Shown piece after piece: positions 1 to 6,761 of a stretch of 39,120 nucleotides of DNA. Location of the stretch: contig JBHHWO010000031.1 in NCBI GenBank assembly GCA_046756565.1, positions 1 through 39,120 of the forward strand, written 5' to 3'. Positions within the stretch are counted from its first letter, which is position 1; every line of letters begins with the position of its first letter. The notes beneath the pieces were generated by a model. It saw only the letters and a program-made list of their open reading frames with translations. It was not told where the DNA came from and did not search any database. This DNA is from CALZIK01 sp046756565 (GTDB lineage Bacteria > Acidobacteriota > Thermoanaerobaculia > Multivoradales > JAHEKO01). Position numbers and translations under genes: made by a program.

Positions 1-753
1 CTGGTGGGCCTCCACTGGCTGGAGGAGGGGGACAACGCATTCGGAGCCGCCGAGGGCAACGCCCTGCGCTTTCCCGAGGGTTCGATCGACGACTATGCAG
101 GGGTGCTGGTTCTTGAGGGCGCGGAGGTCAGGTTACTGCCGGGCGCCGGGATCGCGCTCTCGGCCGACGGCGCGCAGCTGAGCGGTGCGACCGTGCTGCT
201 GCCGGACACCTCCGACGACGGACCCACGATCGTCGAGAGCGGGAGTCTCCTGTTCTATGTCATCCAGCGGGGCGACATGACCGGCGTTCGGGTCAAGGAC
301 CGGGAGAGCCCGGTGCTGGCGGCGTTCGAAGGCATGGATTACTTCCCCGTGGACGCCGGTTGGCGCAAAAACGCCCGTTATGAGCTCTTCGACAAGCCCC
401 GTCTCCTCGAGACCCCTAACGTCCTCGGAACCGTGAGCGAAGAGGAGATCCTCGGACAAGTGGTCTTCGAAGTCGACGGGGAGGCGCACAGCCTGCTCCC
501 CTCCGGCAGTCCGGACGACGGGTTCTTTCTGGTGTTCGGGGACCGGACCAACGGAGCGGAGACCTACGGCGGCGGCCGCTTTCTCTACAGCGGGCCGGTC
601 GAGGCCGACGGTTCGGTCGTCGTCGATTTCAACAAGGCCTACTCGCCTCCCTGCGTTTTCACGCCCTATGCCACCTGCCCGCTGCCGCCGGCCGAGAACA
701 AGCTCGCGATTCGAATAGAGGCCGGCGAGAAGACCTTCGGCACCGGCCATTGA
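1..753 (+). CDS. DUF1684 family protein, 5' end outside the window
   Basis: This is the C-terminal part of a DUF1684 protein. The reading frame is open from the first base, and its first residues (LVGLHWLEEGDN) are the conserved block that lies inside, not at the start of, family members, so the GTG at 4 is probably not the true start. Other family landmarks are a GxxxFEVDG strand near residue 150, a TNGAETYGGGRFLY block near residue 190 and the C-terminal signature FNKAYSPPCVFTPY followed by CPLPPAENKL. The family is often exported or lipid-anchored, but any signal peptide would lie outside the window. Its biochemical role is unknown. The stop codon TGA overlaps the TTG start of the following channel gene, so the two are probably translationally coupled. 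Family assignment is from sequence pattern; the function is not inferred. Confidence 0.85.
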   Translation: MVGLHWLEEGDNAFGAAEGNALRFPEGSIDDYAGVLVLEGAEVRLLPGAGIALSADGAQLSGATVLLPDTSDDGPTIVESGSLLFYVIQRGDMTGVRVKDRESPVLAAFEGMDYFPVDAGWRKNARYELFDKPRLLETPNVLGTVSEEEILGQVVFEVDGEAHSLLPSGSPDDGFFLVFGDRTNGAETYGGGRFLYSGPVEADGSVVVDFNKAYSPPCVFTPYATCPLPPAENKLAIRIEAGEKTFGTGH

Positions 754-1775
754 CCCCCGACGTCGATCTCCTCGACTCCATTCAGTCCCTGGCTCCTGCG
801 GGGATCGCGGCGGTCGTGACTCTGGCGTTGATTCTGCTGATCCACTTCCTCTTGGGCAAGTGGGTCAGGAGCCGCCACGTCGGCCAGGTCAGGCTTGCGG
901 CGTCGACGGTTCTGCTCGTGCTGGGTCTGCTCGTCGTTGCCGTCTTTCTGCCGATCGACGACACCCTTCGTGCTCAGGTCATCGGCCTGGGTGGCGTGTT
1001 GATCGTCGTGCTGGCTTCGACGACCTTCCTGGGCAACGCTCTGGCGGGTGTCCTGCTACGCATCGTCGGAAACTTCGAGCTCGGCGACTGGGTTCGGGTG
1101 GAAGGCCAGTTCGGCCGGGTGACCGAGCGTGGACTCTTCCACACCGAGATCGCCACGCAGGATCGCGATCTGACGACCTTGCCCAATCTCTATCTGGTCA
1201 CCAAGCCGGTCACCGTGGTTCGGGCGTCGGGCACCTTCGTAACGGCGGAGGTCTCGCTGGGCTACGATCTCGGACACCAACGAATCCGGGAAATCCTCAA
1301 GAAGGCCGCCGCCAGCGTCACGGTGGGTGATCCCGAGGAGAGCCTGCAGGACGTGTACGTCCATGTGAGGGAGCTGGGCGACTTTGCGGTGACCTACCGG
1401 GTCGGCGGACTGCTGAAGAACGTCAGGCTGCTGTTGTCGGCTCGCAGCCGGTTGAGGGCGGCGATGCTGACGGCTCTGCACGAGGCCGATATCGAGATCG
1501 TCTCGCCGACCTTCATGAACACCCGGGCGCTGGGGGCCGACCAGCGGATGCTGCCGAACACGATCCTGGAGAAGTTGGCCGCTCGGAGGGCGGAGTCGGG
1601 GCTGCAGGAGCCGGAGACGGTGCTCGAGCAGATCGCGACGGACAAGGCCGACGAGGCCGAGCAGGCCGAGCTGGCGGGGGCGAGCGCTGCCGAGTTGGAA
1701 GCCGAGCGGGCCGACCAGCAGAGCCGGCTCGAGCAAGCCGGCGTCAAGAACAAGGCGGCGGAAGCGGAGGACTAG
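750..1775 (+). CDS. MscS-family mechanosensitive ion channel
   Basis: A 341-residue small-conductance mechanosensitive channel protein. Two or three hydrophobic segments span residues 15-110. The pore-lining helix is followed by the family signature, in which an ALAGVLLRI helix leads into the beta domain motif FELGDWVRVEGQFGRV near residues 109-124, then the THEI/TLPN-like region (LTTLPNLYLVTKPV). The cytoplasmic alpha/beta vestibule ends near residue 265, and the last 75 residues are charged and Ala/Glu-rich, predicted helical and possibly coiled coil. This tail is longer than in the minimal MscS protein. The start is TTG, overlapping the upstream TGA as TTGA, which argues for coupling. The expected role is to release osmolytes from the inner membrane on hypo-osmotic shock. 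Gating properties cannot be inferred. The opposite strand carries open frames here that are shadows. Confidence 0.88.
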   Translation: MTPDVDLLDSIQSLAPAGIAAVVTLALILLIHFLLGKWVRSRHVGQVRLAASTVLLVLGLLVVAVFLPIDDTLRAQVIGLGGVLIVVLASTTFLGNALAGVLLRIVGNFELGDWVRVEGQFGRVTERGLFHTEIATQDRDLTTLPNLYLVTKPVTVVRASGTFVTAEVSLGYDLGHQRIREILKKAAASVTVGDPEESLQDVYVHVRELGDFAVTYRVGGLLKNVRLLLSARSRLRAAMLTALHEADIEIVSPTFMNTRALGADQRMLPNTILEKLAARRAESGLQEPETVLEQIATDKADEAEQAELAGASAAELEAERADQQSRLEQAGVKNKAAEAED

Positions 1776-1816
1776 GTACCGCCCGGGCGGATCAGGACTC
1801 GGAAGCGGCGCGTTTC

Positions 1817-1845
1817 TTGACACCCCCCGGGGGCTGGGAAATACT
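1817..1845 (+). promoter_or_regulatory. Sigma70-type promoter upstream of the UGM-like gene
   Basis: A perfect -35 hexamer TTGACA (1817-1822) is separated by exactly 17 bp from AATACT (1840-1845). Transcription should begin near 1852, giving a leader of about 53 nt before the ATG at 1905. It is the best match to the housekeeping consensus in the window. Transcription has not been shown. Confidence 0.6.
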
Positions 1846-1852
1846 GACACGC

Positions 1853-1866
1853 CGCCGGAAACGGCG
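1853..1866 (+). other. 5'-UTR hairpin with GAAA tetraloop at the predicted +1
   Basis: Bases 1853-1857 pair with 1862-1866 (CGCCG with CGGCG) around a GAAA loop, a GNRA tetraloop. The stem starts one base after the transcription start predicted from the TTGACA/AATACT promoter. A hairpin at the extreme 5' end could protect the mRNA from decay. The role is inferred. Confidence 0.4.
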
Positions 1867-1904
1867 CGCCCTTTACTCCTCAGCCCACCCCGAAAGCCCT
1901 TCTG

Positions 1905-3221
1905 ATGCCGGAAAGACAAGACGTCGTCCTCGGTGGAGGCTTGGCCGGTCTGTCGGCGGCGTACTCGCTACAAACGGCCGGGCAGCGCGAGTGGCAGGTG
2001 TTCGAGCGCAACGCGACGCCTGGTGGACTCGCCAGAACGATAGTCGTCGAGGGATACCGTTTCGACTACGGGCCCCACATCCTGTTCACCATCGATGACG
2101 AGATCCGGGAGCTCATCCAGGACCTACTCGGAGAGAACTTCCACGCCCAGGATCGTGAGGCCTACATCTACCACCGTGCCCACGATCTCTACACCCGGTT
2201 CCCGTTCCAGGCTCACCTCCACGGCCTTCCGACCGGGATCGTGGCCGACTGCTTGAACGGCCTCGTCCACGCAGTCGAGAAACAGGCGAGGGGGGAGTTC
2301 CGGCCGAGCAACTACCTGGAATGGATGCGGGGCTTTTTCGGCGAGGGCATCGCCGACCATTTGATGATCCCGTACGCCCGGAAGATCTGGACGATCGAGC
2401 CCGACCAGATGGACTTCAGCTGGATCGGCCGGCGCGTGCCGACGCCGAACTACGAGCGCATCATCGGCGGCGCGCTCAGCGACGAGGTGGATCAGGTCGG
2501 CGCCACGGCCCAGTTCTGGTACACCAAGCGAGGCGGCATCGAGCCGCTGCCACGGGCTCTGGCCGCGAGGGTGGAGAACCTCCACCTCGAGCGGACCGCG
2601 GTCAAAATCGAGCTGCCCGAAAAGCGGGTGGTCTTCGACGACGGCGCCGTGGTGCCGTTCCACCGACTGGTGTACTCGCTGCCATTGCCGTTCCTTCCCC
2701 GCTTCATCGACAACCTGCCACCCGAGGTGGAGCGAGCTTGCGACGGACTCGAGTACCAGGGGATCTACTGCGTCAACCTCGGCATCGATCGCGAGAAGAT
2801 CTCCGACAAGCACTGGATCTACTACTACGAGGACATCTTCCCGTTTCACCGGTTGTCGCTGCCGGCGAACTTCAGTCCCGACACCGTGCCACCGGGCAAG
2901 AGCTCGATCGCCACGGAGGTTGCATTCTCCAAGTACCGACCCCTCGACAAGGACACCGCCGTCGAGAAGACGATCGAAGCACTCAGGGCCGCGCGACTGA
3001 TTCTCGAAGATGACACAATCGAGTTGGTTCACACCGAGGAGATCTTCCCCGCCTACGTGATCTACGACCTGAATCACGCCAAGTACGTGGAGGTCATCCG
3101 CAGCTGGTTGCGCGAGAACGACATCTGGAACGTGGGTCGCTTCGGCGAATGGCAATACTTCAACATGGATCACTCGATGAGGAGCGGGCGGCGGGCGGCC
3201 GAGGAGATTCTGTCGCTGTAG
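1905..3221 (+). CDS. FAD-dependent oxidoreductase, UDP-galactopyranose mutase / protoporphyrinogen oxidase-like
   Basis: A 438-residue flavoprotein of the amine-oxidase superfamily. The N-terminal Rossmann motif GGGLAGLSAAY (about residues 10-20) is followed by the ADP-ribose acidic residue and the FERNATPGGLART block (about 35-47) typical of UGM-like and protoporphyrinogen-oxidase-like enzymes. The FAD-closing motif is WNVGRFGEWQYFNMD near residue 417. Length fits UDP-galactopyranose mutase-like proteins of polysaccharide clusters. No signal peptide is present, so it is cytoplasmic. A consensus promoter lies 60 bp upstream and a GT2 glycosyltransferase follows on the same strand, supporting a role in making or modifying a sugar nucleotide, although substrate residues were not verified. 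The stop codon TAG (3219-3221) lies within a truncated copy of the window's short palindromic repeat. An alternative is a generic protoporphyrinogen-oxidase-like enzyme with another substrate. Confidence 0.75.
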   Translation: MPERQDVVLGGGLAGLSAAYSLQTAGQREWQVFERNATPGGLARTIVVEGYRFDYGPHILFTIDDEIRELIQDLLGENFHAQDREAYIYHRAHDLYTRFPFQAHLHGLPTGIVADCLNGLVHAVEKQARGEFRPSNYLEWMRGFFGEGIADHLMIPYARKIWTIEPDQMDFSWIGRRVPTPNYERIIGGALSDEVDQVGATAQFWYTKRGGIEPLPRALAARVENLHLERTAVKIELPEKRVVFDDGAVVPFHRLVYSLPLPFLPRFIDNLPPEVERACDGLEYQGIYCVNLGIDREKISDKHWIYYYEDIFPFHRLSLPANFSPDTVPPGKSSIATEVAFSKYRPLDKDTAVEKTIEALRAARLILEDDTIELVHTEEIFPAYVIYDLNHAKYVEVIRSWLRENDIWNVGRFGEWQYFNMDHSMRSGRRAAEEILSL

Positions 3222-3230
3222 CGGCCGTAG
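3217..3230 (+). repeat. Truncated copy of the TGTAGCGGCCG palindromic repeat
   Basis: The left arm TGTAGCGGCCG of the repeat seen at 4228 and 5982 is present, but the right arm is missing. The TAG of the preceding flavoprotein gene is part of it. Confidence 0.5.
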
Positions 3231-3299
3231 TAGAGCTCCTCATGAGGTCGCAGCTGAGGCACGCGCGATGAGCTCGGGGAGCGAGGCGGAGTCCGGGCG

Positions 3300-4232
3300 G
3301 TGTCATCGTTGACACCGGTTCGGGATCCGGGCGCAAAGGTCGCGGTCATCATCGTCAACTGGAACGCGGCCGAGGACACGCTCGACGTCCTCGGCCAGCT
3401 CGACGGTTGCACCGGCGCCCGGCTCGAATACATCGTTGTCGACAACGCCTCCACCGACGACTCGGTGGCGCGCATGCGAGCGGCCCGTTCGGAGCTGATT
3501 CTGATCGAGTCGGGCTCGAATCCCGGCTTCGCCGGCGGCACCATCGCCGGTGTCCGCAGAGCACTCGAGGACCCCGAGGTCGGCTACGTCCTGTTTCTCA
3601 ACAACGACGTTCGGGTCGACCCCGGCTTCCTGCCTCCGCTCCTCGACGCCTGTCGCGACCTGGAGCTGGCAGCCGCTGGCCCGAAGATCTTCTACGCCGA
3701 GCCATCGGACCGGATCTGGGCCGCCGGCGGCACTCTACGAGTGCGGGAAACCGTGACCAAGGAGCTCGGGCGGGGAAGGCTCGATGGTGCGCCTTTCGAC
3801 CGGGGCGCCGACGTCACCTACCTGACGACATGTTGCATCCTCATCCCCGTAGACGTCTTCGAACGAGTCGGGCTACTGGACCCGGTCTATTTCATTTGCG
3901 TCGAAGACGCCGACTGGTGCCGCCGCGCCACCAGCGCCGGCTATCGCCTTCGCTATGTGCCGGAGAGCTCGATCTGGCACCGGGTCGCGGTGTCGACGGG
4001 CGGCGGTTACACGCCTCTGCGGACATTTCACACCGCGCGGTCGAACGCTCTCTTCGTTCGCCGGCATCACGGCATCCCGGGGCGGCTCTGGTTCCTCCTG
4101 GCAAATCTCGCGGCACTTCCGGCCGCGTTCCTGCGCGAGCTGCCGAAAGGCAATGCCAAGGCCGTTTTCGCGAAGGCGAGGGGGCTATGGCGGGGCCTGC
4201 GCGAGCCGCTGGGCGAGCCTCCACGGCTGTAG
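3300..4232 (+). CDS. GT2 family glycosyltransferase (rhamnosyltransferase-like)
   Basis: A 310-residue GT-A fold glycosyltransferase. The opening strand VAVIIVNWN (about residues 13-21) and VVDNASTDDSV (about 46-56) form the nucleotide-binding half. FLNNDVRVDPGFL near residue 99 carries the DxD-like metal/nucleotide site, and VEDADWCRRA near residue 200 supplies the catalytic-base ED motif. This arrangement is typical of rhamnosyltransferase-type GT2 enzymes that build O-antigen or exopolysaccharide. It transfers a sugar from a nucleotide donor; donor and acceptor cannot be told. The start is GTG with GGAG eight bases upstream; an ATG at 3268 is out of frame. The C-terminal 60 residues hold a hydrophobic stretch near residue 265 that may lie on the membrane. 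The stop codon TAG (4230-4232) is inside a full copy of the palindromic repeat, as for the gene before it. Confidence 0.87.
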   Translation: MSSLTPVRDPGAKVAVIIVNWNAAEDTLDVLGQLDGCTGARLEYIVVDNASTDDSVARMRAARSELILIESGSNPGFAGGTIAGVRRALEDPEVGYVLFLNNDVRVDPGFLPPLLDACRDLELAAAGPKIFYAEPSDRIWAAGGTLRVRETVTKELGRGRLDGAPFDRGADVTYLTTCCILIPVDVFERVGLLDPVYFICVEDADWCRRATSAGYRLRYVPESSIWHRVAVSTGGGYTPLRTFHTARSNALFVRRHHGIPGRLWFLLANLAALPAAFLRELPKGNAKAVFAKARGLWRGLREPLGEPPRL

Positions 4233-4256
4233 CGGCCGACCTCCGTGTCGGCCGTG
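4228..4256 (+). repeat. REP-like palindromic repeat, full copy
   Basis: TGTAG is followed by the arm CGGCCGAC (4233-4240), the loop CTCCGT and the complementary arm GTCGGCCG (4247-4254), a perfect 8-bp stem. The same unit recurs at 5982-6009. An inverted relative lies 16 bp downstream, so the two form a BIME-like pair. It overlaps the stop codon of the GT2 gene. Confidence 0.75.
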
Positions 4257-4272
4257 ATCCCCGTTACCGAAG

Positions 4273-4300
4273 ACGGCCGAGACAGAGCTCGGCCGCTACA
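4273..4300 (-). repeat. REP-like palindromic repeat, inverted copy
   Basis: Read on the minus strand this is TGTAGCGGCCGA, a loop with a few changed bases and TCGGCCGT, matching the 4228 copy apart from its centre. Together the pair could fold into one long hairpin or two short ones and may act as a bidirectional terminator after the GT2 gene. Confidence 0.7.
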
Positions 4301-4398
4301 CACTAGAACTGCCTTCGAACGCCGCCCTCAGGTGACGGATCTCGCCTCCGACCTCGAATGGCTCCGCCAGACTCTTATCCTCACTTCGATTTCCGACC

Positions 4399-4427
4399 TT
4401 GTCCAAGGTCCGCAGCACGTGTAGTAT
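4399..4427 (+). promoter_or_regulatory. mazEF-like promoter giving a leaderless transcript
   Basis: A -35-like TTGTCC (4399-4404), a 17-bp spacer and a -10-like TAGTAT (4422-4427) place the transcription start at or next to the A of the ATG at 4434. No Shine-Dalgarno lies at the normal distance, so the antitoxin mRNA is probably leaderless. Each hexamer matches consensus at four of six positions. Confidence 0.45.
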
Positions 4428-4434
4428 ACGTGTA
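4417..4434 (+). promoter_or_regulatory. Direct repeat ACGTGTA, possible antitoxin operator
   Basis: ACGTGTA occurs at 4417-4423 and again at 4428-4434, eleven bases apart (one helical turn), straddling the -10 and reaching the start codon. Type II antitoxins usually repress their own promoter, and this placement suits such an operator. Binding is inferred. Confidence 0.35.
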
Positions 4435-4664
4435 TGACCAAGAAGCTGACCATCACCATTGACGACGAGGTCTACAAGGGGCTCTATCGGAGGGTCGGGC
4501 CCCGGCGAATCAGCCGTTTCCTGGAGGCGCTCGCTCGGCCCCATGTCATCGACGAAGACTTGGAGGCCGAGTACGCCGCCATGGCCGCAGATGAAGTGCG
4601 GGAAGCCGAAGCGGTCGAGTGGACCGACAACCTTGTGGGCGACGCCTTGGATGAAACGAGCTAG
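4434..4664 (+). CDS. MazE-like antitoxin of a type II toxin-antitoxin module
   Basis: A 76-residue acidic protein. The first 35 residues (KLTITIDDEVYKGLYRRVG, then RRISRFLEALAR) look like a ribbon-helix-helix or related DNA-binding fold: one beta strand followed by two helices. The remaining 40 residues are rich in Glu, Asp and Ala and should be flexible until they wrap the toxin. The gene directly precedes, and overlaps by 14 bases, a MazF/PemK toxin gene, the standard antitoxin-first order. The ATG is used because it abuts the -10 element, and the next in-frame Met would delete the DNA-binding part. The protein should neutralise the RNase and repress its own promoter through the adjacent direct repeats. 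The fold assignment is from pattern; the antitoxin role rests largely on context. Confidence 0.82.
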   Translation: MTKKLTITIDDEVYKGLYRRVGPRRISRFLEALARPHVIDEDLEAEYAAMAADEVREAEAVEWTDNLVGDALDETS

Positions 4665-4971
4665 CGTCTGGTGGATCAGCTTCGATTTGTCGATCGGCGG
4701 CGAGATCCGAAAGACCCGACCCGCCGTCGTTGTCAGCAACGACGCCTCGAACAAGGCACTCAATCGCGTTCAGGTGGTGCCGCTGACCTCGAACGTCGAC
4801 CGGCTCTACCCCTGCGAGGCGTACGTCATCCTGAACGGAGAGCAGCGCAAAGCCATGGCCGACCAGATCGCCACGGTGTCCAAGAAACGTCTGCAGCGAA
4901 GGATCGGCCGCCTCGATGCCTCCGACATGAGCGATCTGGAGCGGGCGATTCGCGTCCAGCTCGGTTTCTAG
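4651..4971 (+). CDS. MazF/PemK-type endoribonuclease toxin
   Basis: A 106-residue mRNA interferase toxin. Family landmarks occur in order: WWISFD at residues 7-12 (the strand that in MazF reads IWVDFDP), KTRPAVVVSND at about 20-30 with the active-site Arg, VVPLTSN near residues 42-48 with the conserved Thr, and AMADQIATVSKKRL near residues 68-81. It should cleave single-stranded RNA at short sequence motifs when freed from its antitoxin. The ATG at 4651 is chosen because homology begins there; the frame is open further upstream but would read through the antitoxin gene in another frame. The overlap with the antitoxin suggests coupled translation. No hallmark residue seems missing, so it is predicted to be active. 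The cleavage sequence cannot be told. Confidence 0.88.
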   Translation: MKRASVWWISFDLSIGGEIRKTRPAVVVSNDASNKALNRVQVVPLTSNVDRLYPCEAYVILNGEQRKAMADQIATVSKKRLQRRIGRLDASDMSDLERAIRVQLGF

Positions 4972-5143
4972 CTTCGTGAGGTGAGCCGGGAGCCGGGAGA
5001 CAAGGTGCGCATCGGCGTCGAGACCTTCGAGCCCTTCCCCATTTCCAGCGGACGCGTACAGCCAGAGCCGGGCCCTGCCTCGACGATCCCGCTACCTCGG
5101 CCGCTTTTGCGCACCATACGGGATGGGGCTGCAGTTCCGGGTC
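4972..5143. other. Spacer between the two toxin-antitoxin modules, no convincing gene
   Basis: About 170 bases separate the toxin stop from the next -10 element. A GTG-started open frame of 61 codons (4981-5166) runs through it, but its translation is Pro/Arg-rich without any recognisable pattern and extends past the MntA start. No terminator hairpin with a T tract is seen. Confidence 0.4.
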
Positions 5144-5149
5144 TATACT
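5144..5149 (+). promoter_or_regulatory. -10 element TATACT next to the mntA start
   Basis: TATACT ends seven bases before the A of the ATG at 5156, so transcription should begin on or beside the start codon. No Shine-Dalgarno is present and no good -35 is visible. The geometry matches that of the mazE-like gene. Confidence 0.45.
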
Positions 5150-5155
5150 GCCGAT

Positions 5156-5560
5156 ATGGATCGTAAGCGTCTTGTTCGATACCTCGAGGACTTCTTTTCT
5201 GAGCGCCCGGAGGGCCTGATCGCAGCCTATCTTTTCGGCAGTTGGGGGCGGGGGACGGCGGGAAGTGGTAGCGATGTCGACCTCGGGCTGCTCTTTGAAG
5301 AGGCACCGCCGGCCGAGCTCGACTCGGAGCCTTTCCGATTGGAGTCGGAGCTCGAGGTTGCCCTGGCAATTCCCGTCCAGGCGGTGGTCCTCAACACCGC
5401 GCCGCCCGACCTCTTGCACCGAGTGCTTCGCGATGGGGCAATCATACTGGATCGCGACAGGGCCGCACGGATTCGCTTCGAGGTCCAGGCTCGCAAGGAG
5501 TACTTCGATCTGCGGCCGATTCTCGAGCAGTACCGGCAGCCGGAGAGCGCCAGTCGATGA
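5156..5560 (+). CDS. mntA: MntA-type nucleotidyltransferase antitoxin
   Basis: A 134-residue minimal nucleotidyltransferase (MNT) protein. The polymerase-beta-like signature is intact: AYLFGSWGRGTAGSGSDVDLGLL near residues 22-44 supplies the GS motif and the DxD metal-binding pair. MNT partners of HEPN toxins are known to act as antitoxins by transferring AMP units to the tyrosine of the toxin's RX4HXY motif, and such a toxin gene follows with a 4-base ATGA overlap (5557-5560). The start at 5156 is preferred over the upstream ATG at 5123 because TATACT lies seven bases before it and homology begins there. It should act in the cytoplasm with ATP as donor. Family assignment is firm; the chemistry in this organism is inferred. 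Confidence 0.88.
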   Translation: MDRKRLVRYLEDFFSERPEGLIAAYLFGSWGRGTAGSGSDVDLGLLFEEAPPAELDSEPFRLESELEVALAIPVQAVVLNTAPPDLLHRVLRDGAIILDRDRAARIRFEVQARKEYFDLRPILEQYRQPESASR

Positions 5561-5976
5561 CCGATCCCGATCTGATCGCCAAGAAGCTGGCTGCGATCCG
5601 AGACTACATCGGCGAGTTGCGCCTAAAAGCGCGGCCGGATGAACTCGAAACCGATGTTCGGGAGCGACGCTTCGTCGAGCACACTCTGCAGCTCGCCATT
5701 CAGGCTGCTCTCGATGTCGCTTCGCACATCGTCTCGGATGAGCGCCTGGGGGAGCCGCGGACGAATCGCCAACTTTTCGCCCTTCTGGAGGGGGGCGGTT
5801 GGATCCAATCCGATCTCTCCTCCCGCTTGCAGCAGATGGCGGGCTTTCGCAACATTCTCGTCCACGGTTACGACGTCGTCGATCTCGGGATCGTGCGGGA
5901 CATCCTGGCGCATCGTCTGGACGATCTACTGGAGTTGGTCGCGGCCGTGGAGACGAGAGTCTCCCGGGATAGCTGA
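5557..5976 (+). CDS. hepT: HepT-type HEPN ribonuclease toxin (DUF86)
   Basis: A 139-residue HEPN-domain protein of the DUF86/HepT family. It is all-helical in prediction and carries the catalytic RX4HXY motif as RNILVHGY near residues 101-108, preceded by the usual MAGFRN context. HEPN toxins dimerise and cut RNA with the Arg and His of this motif; the Tyr is the site modified by the MNT partner. All motif residues are present, so it should be an active toxin. It overlaps the mntA stop by four bases, giving the canonical antitoxin-first operon. The stop TGA is followed within six bases by another copy of the palindromic repeat, so both toxin-antitoxin modules are enclosed by repeats. Confidence 0.9.
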   Translation: MTDPDLIAKKLAAIRDYIGELRLKARPDELETDVRERRFVEHTLQLAIQAALDVASHIVSDERLGEPRTNRQLFALLEGGGWIQSDLSSRLQQMAGFRNILVHGYDVVDLGIVRDILAHRLDDLLELVAAVETRVSRDS

Positions 5977-5981
5977 TGAGA

Positions 5982-6009
5982 GTAGCGGCCGACCTCCGTG
6001 TCGGCCGTG
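5982..6009 (+). repeat. REP-like palindromic repeat, full copy
   Basis: GTAGCGGCCGAC, CTCCGT and GTCGGCCGTG are identical to the 4228 copy over 28 bases. The stem is a perfect 8 bp. It lies just after hepT. Confidence 0.75.
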
Positions 6010-6029
6010 GTCCGCAGGCCACCGTCCGT

Positions 6030-6048
6030 TGTAGCGGCCGACCTCCGT
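6030..6048 (+). repeat. REP-like repeat, truncated copy
   Basis: TGTAGCGGCCGACCTCCGT is present in direct orientation 48 bases after the previous copy, but the right arm is missing and the sequence runs straight into the end of the Wza-like fragment. This marks a probable rearrangement junction. Confidence 0.65.
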
Positions 6049-6052
6049 CGCA

Positions 6053-6202
6053 TCAGAAGAACCATTCCCCAACGATCACCGTGTCGTTGCGCTCGAGCCG
6101 AACGTCTGGCTGCTTGCCCTTTCGGATCTTCTTGACGTTGACCTCGATCCGGGTCTCCGATCCATCGGCGAGCTTCCGCAAGATCTTGACGTTGCCTGGG
6201 GA
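6053..6202 (-). pseudogene. 3' remnant of a Wza-type polysaccharide export gene
   Basis: The minus strand encodes about 48 residues closely resembling the C-terminus of outer-membrane polysaccharide export proteins (Poly_export/SLBB type): NVKILRKLADG, then RIEVNVKKIRKGKQPD, then LERNDTVIVGEWFF and a stop. In family members this follows several hundred residues of export and SLBB domains, which are absent here: upstream the frame runs into the 3' end of the acetyltransferase gene in a different frame and has no plausible start. It is read as a truncated remnant of an export gene once part of the polysaccharide operon. The break lies near 6200, and a truncated repeat touches the other end. It is unlikely to be functional. 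Confidence 0.6.
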
Positions 6203-6242
6203 TTTATGCCGAGGGCCGAGCCGAGTTGCGGCACCAAGTTGG

Positions 6243-6761
6243 CTAGAGCGTGGGCACCGCTGGCGCCCCCACGGCCACCGACCCCGGTGGCACATCGTCG
6301 AGGACTACCGAATTGGCGCCGATGAACGAGTCGTCTCCCACCGCGATGCCACCGAGGACCTTGGCGCCGGCGCCGAGCACCACGCGATTGCCGATGCGGG
6401 GGCAGTCCGACGTGCTGAAGCGAGCCTCTCCCAGCGTTACCCCCTGGAGGATCGTGCAGTCCTCGCCGACTACCGAGGTGCCGCCGATGACGATGCCCAC
6501 GCCGTGCGGGATATAGCAGCCGCCACCGATGTCGGCCTTTGGCACGATGTCGATGGCGCAGGCACCGATCGACCAGCGTCGCAAGAGTGCCGGCAGGAGT
6601 GGCACTCCCCAGCGCTTGAGCGTGTGTGCCGAGCGATGGGCTATCAGCGCCTGGAAGCCGGCGTCGAGAACCACGGCGTCGAACAGCGCACGAAGGGTTC
6701 CCCAGCTCTTGATCTCGGCGAGTCTCCGGAAATCGCGTCGCAGGCGTGGCCACATGGTCAT
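6243..6761 (-). CDS. Serine-acetyltransferase-like hexapeptide acyltransferase
   Basis: A 172-residue left-handed beta-helix acyltransferase related to CysE. Residues 1-65 are helical; hexapeptide turns run from about residue 68 (ADIGGGCYIPHG, GIVIGGTSVVGEDCTILQGVTLG) to the end (VLGAGAKVLGGIAVG, FIGANSVVLDDVPPGSVAVGAPA). The catalytic His of CysE's DHxTG motif is kept (PHGVG), but the Asp before it is Pro and the later catalytic His region reads DCPRIG. It is therefore more likely to acetylate a sugar or polysaccharide than to make O-acetylserine. It is the last intact gene of the polysaccharide operon, its ATG overlapping the deacetylase stop as ATGA. The donor should be acetyl-CoA; the acceptor is unknown. 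Confidence 0.8.
   Translation of the reverse strand: MTMWPRLRRDFRRLAEIKSWGTLRALFDAVVLDAGFQALIAHRSAHTLKRWGVPLLPALLRRWSIGACAIDIVPKADIGGGCYIPHGVGIVIGGTSVVGEDCTILQGVTLGEARFSTSDCPRIGNRVVLGAGAKVLGGIAVGDDSFIGANSVVLDDVPPGSVAVGAPAVPTL

Noticed and set aside
4296..4763. Minus-strand open frame of 155 codons over the antitoxin gene
   Set aside because: It is antisense to the MazE-like and MazF-like genes, has no ribosome site and resembles no family. The plus-strand genes are well supported.
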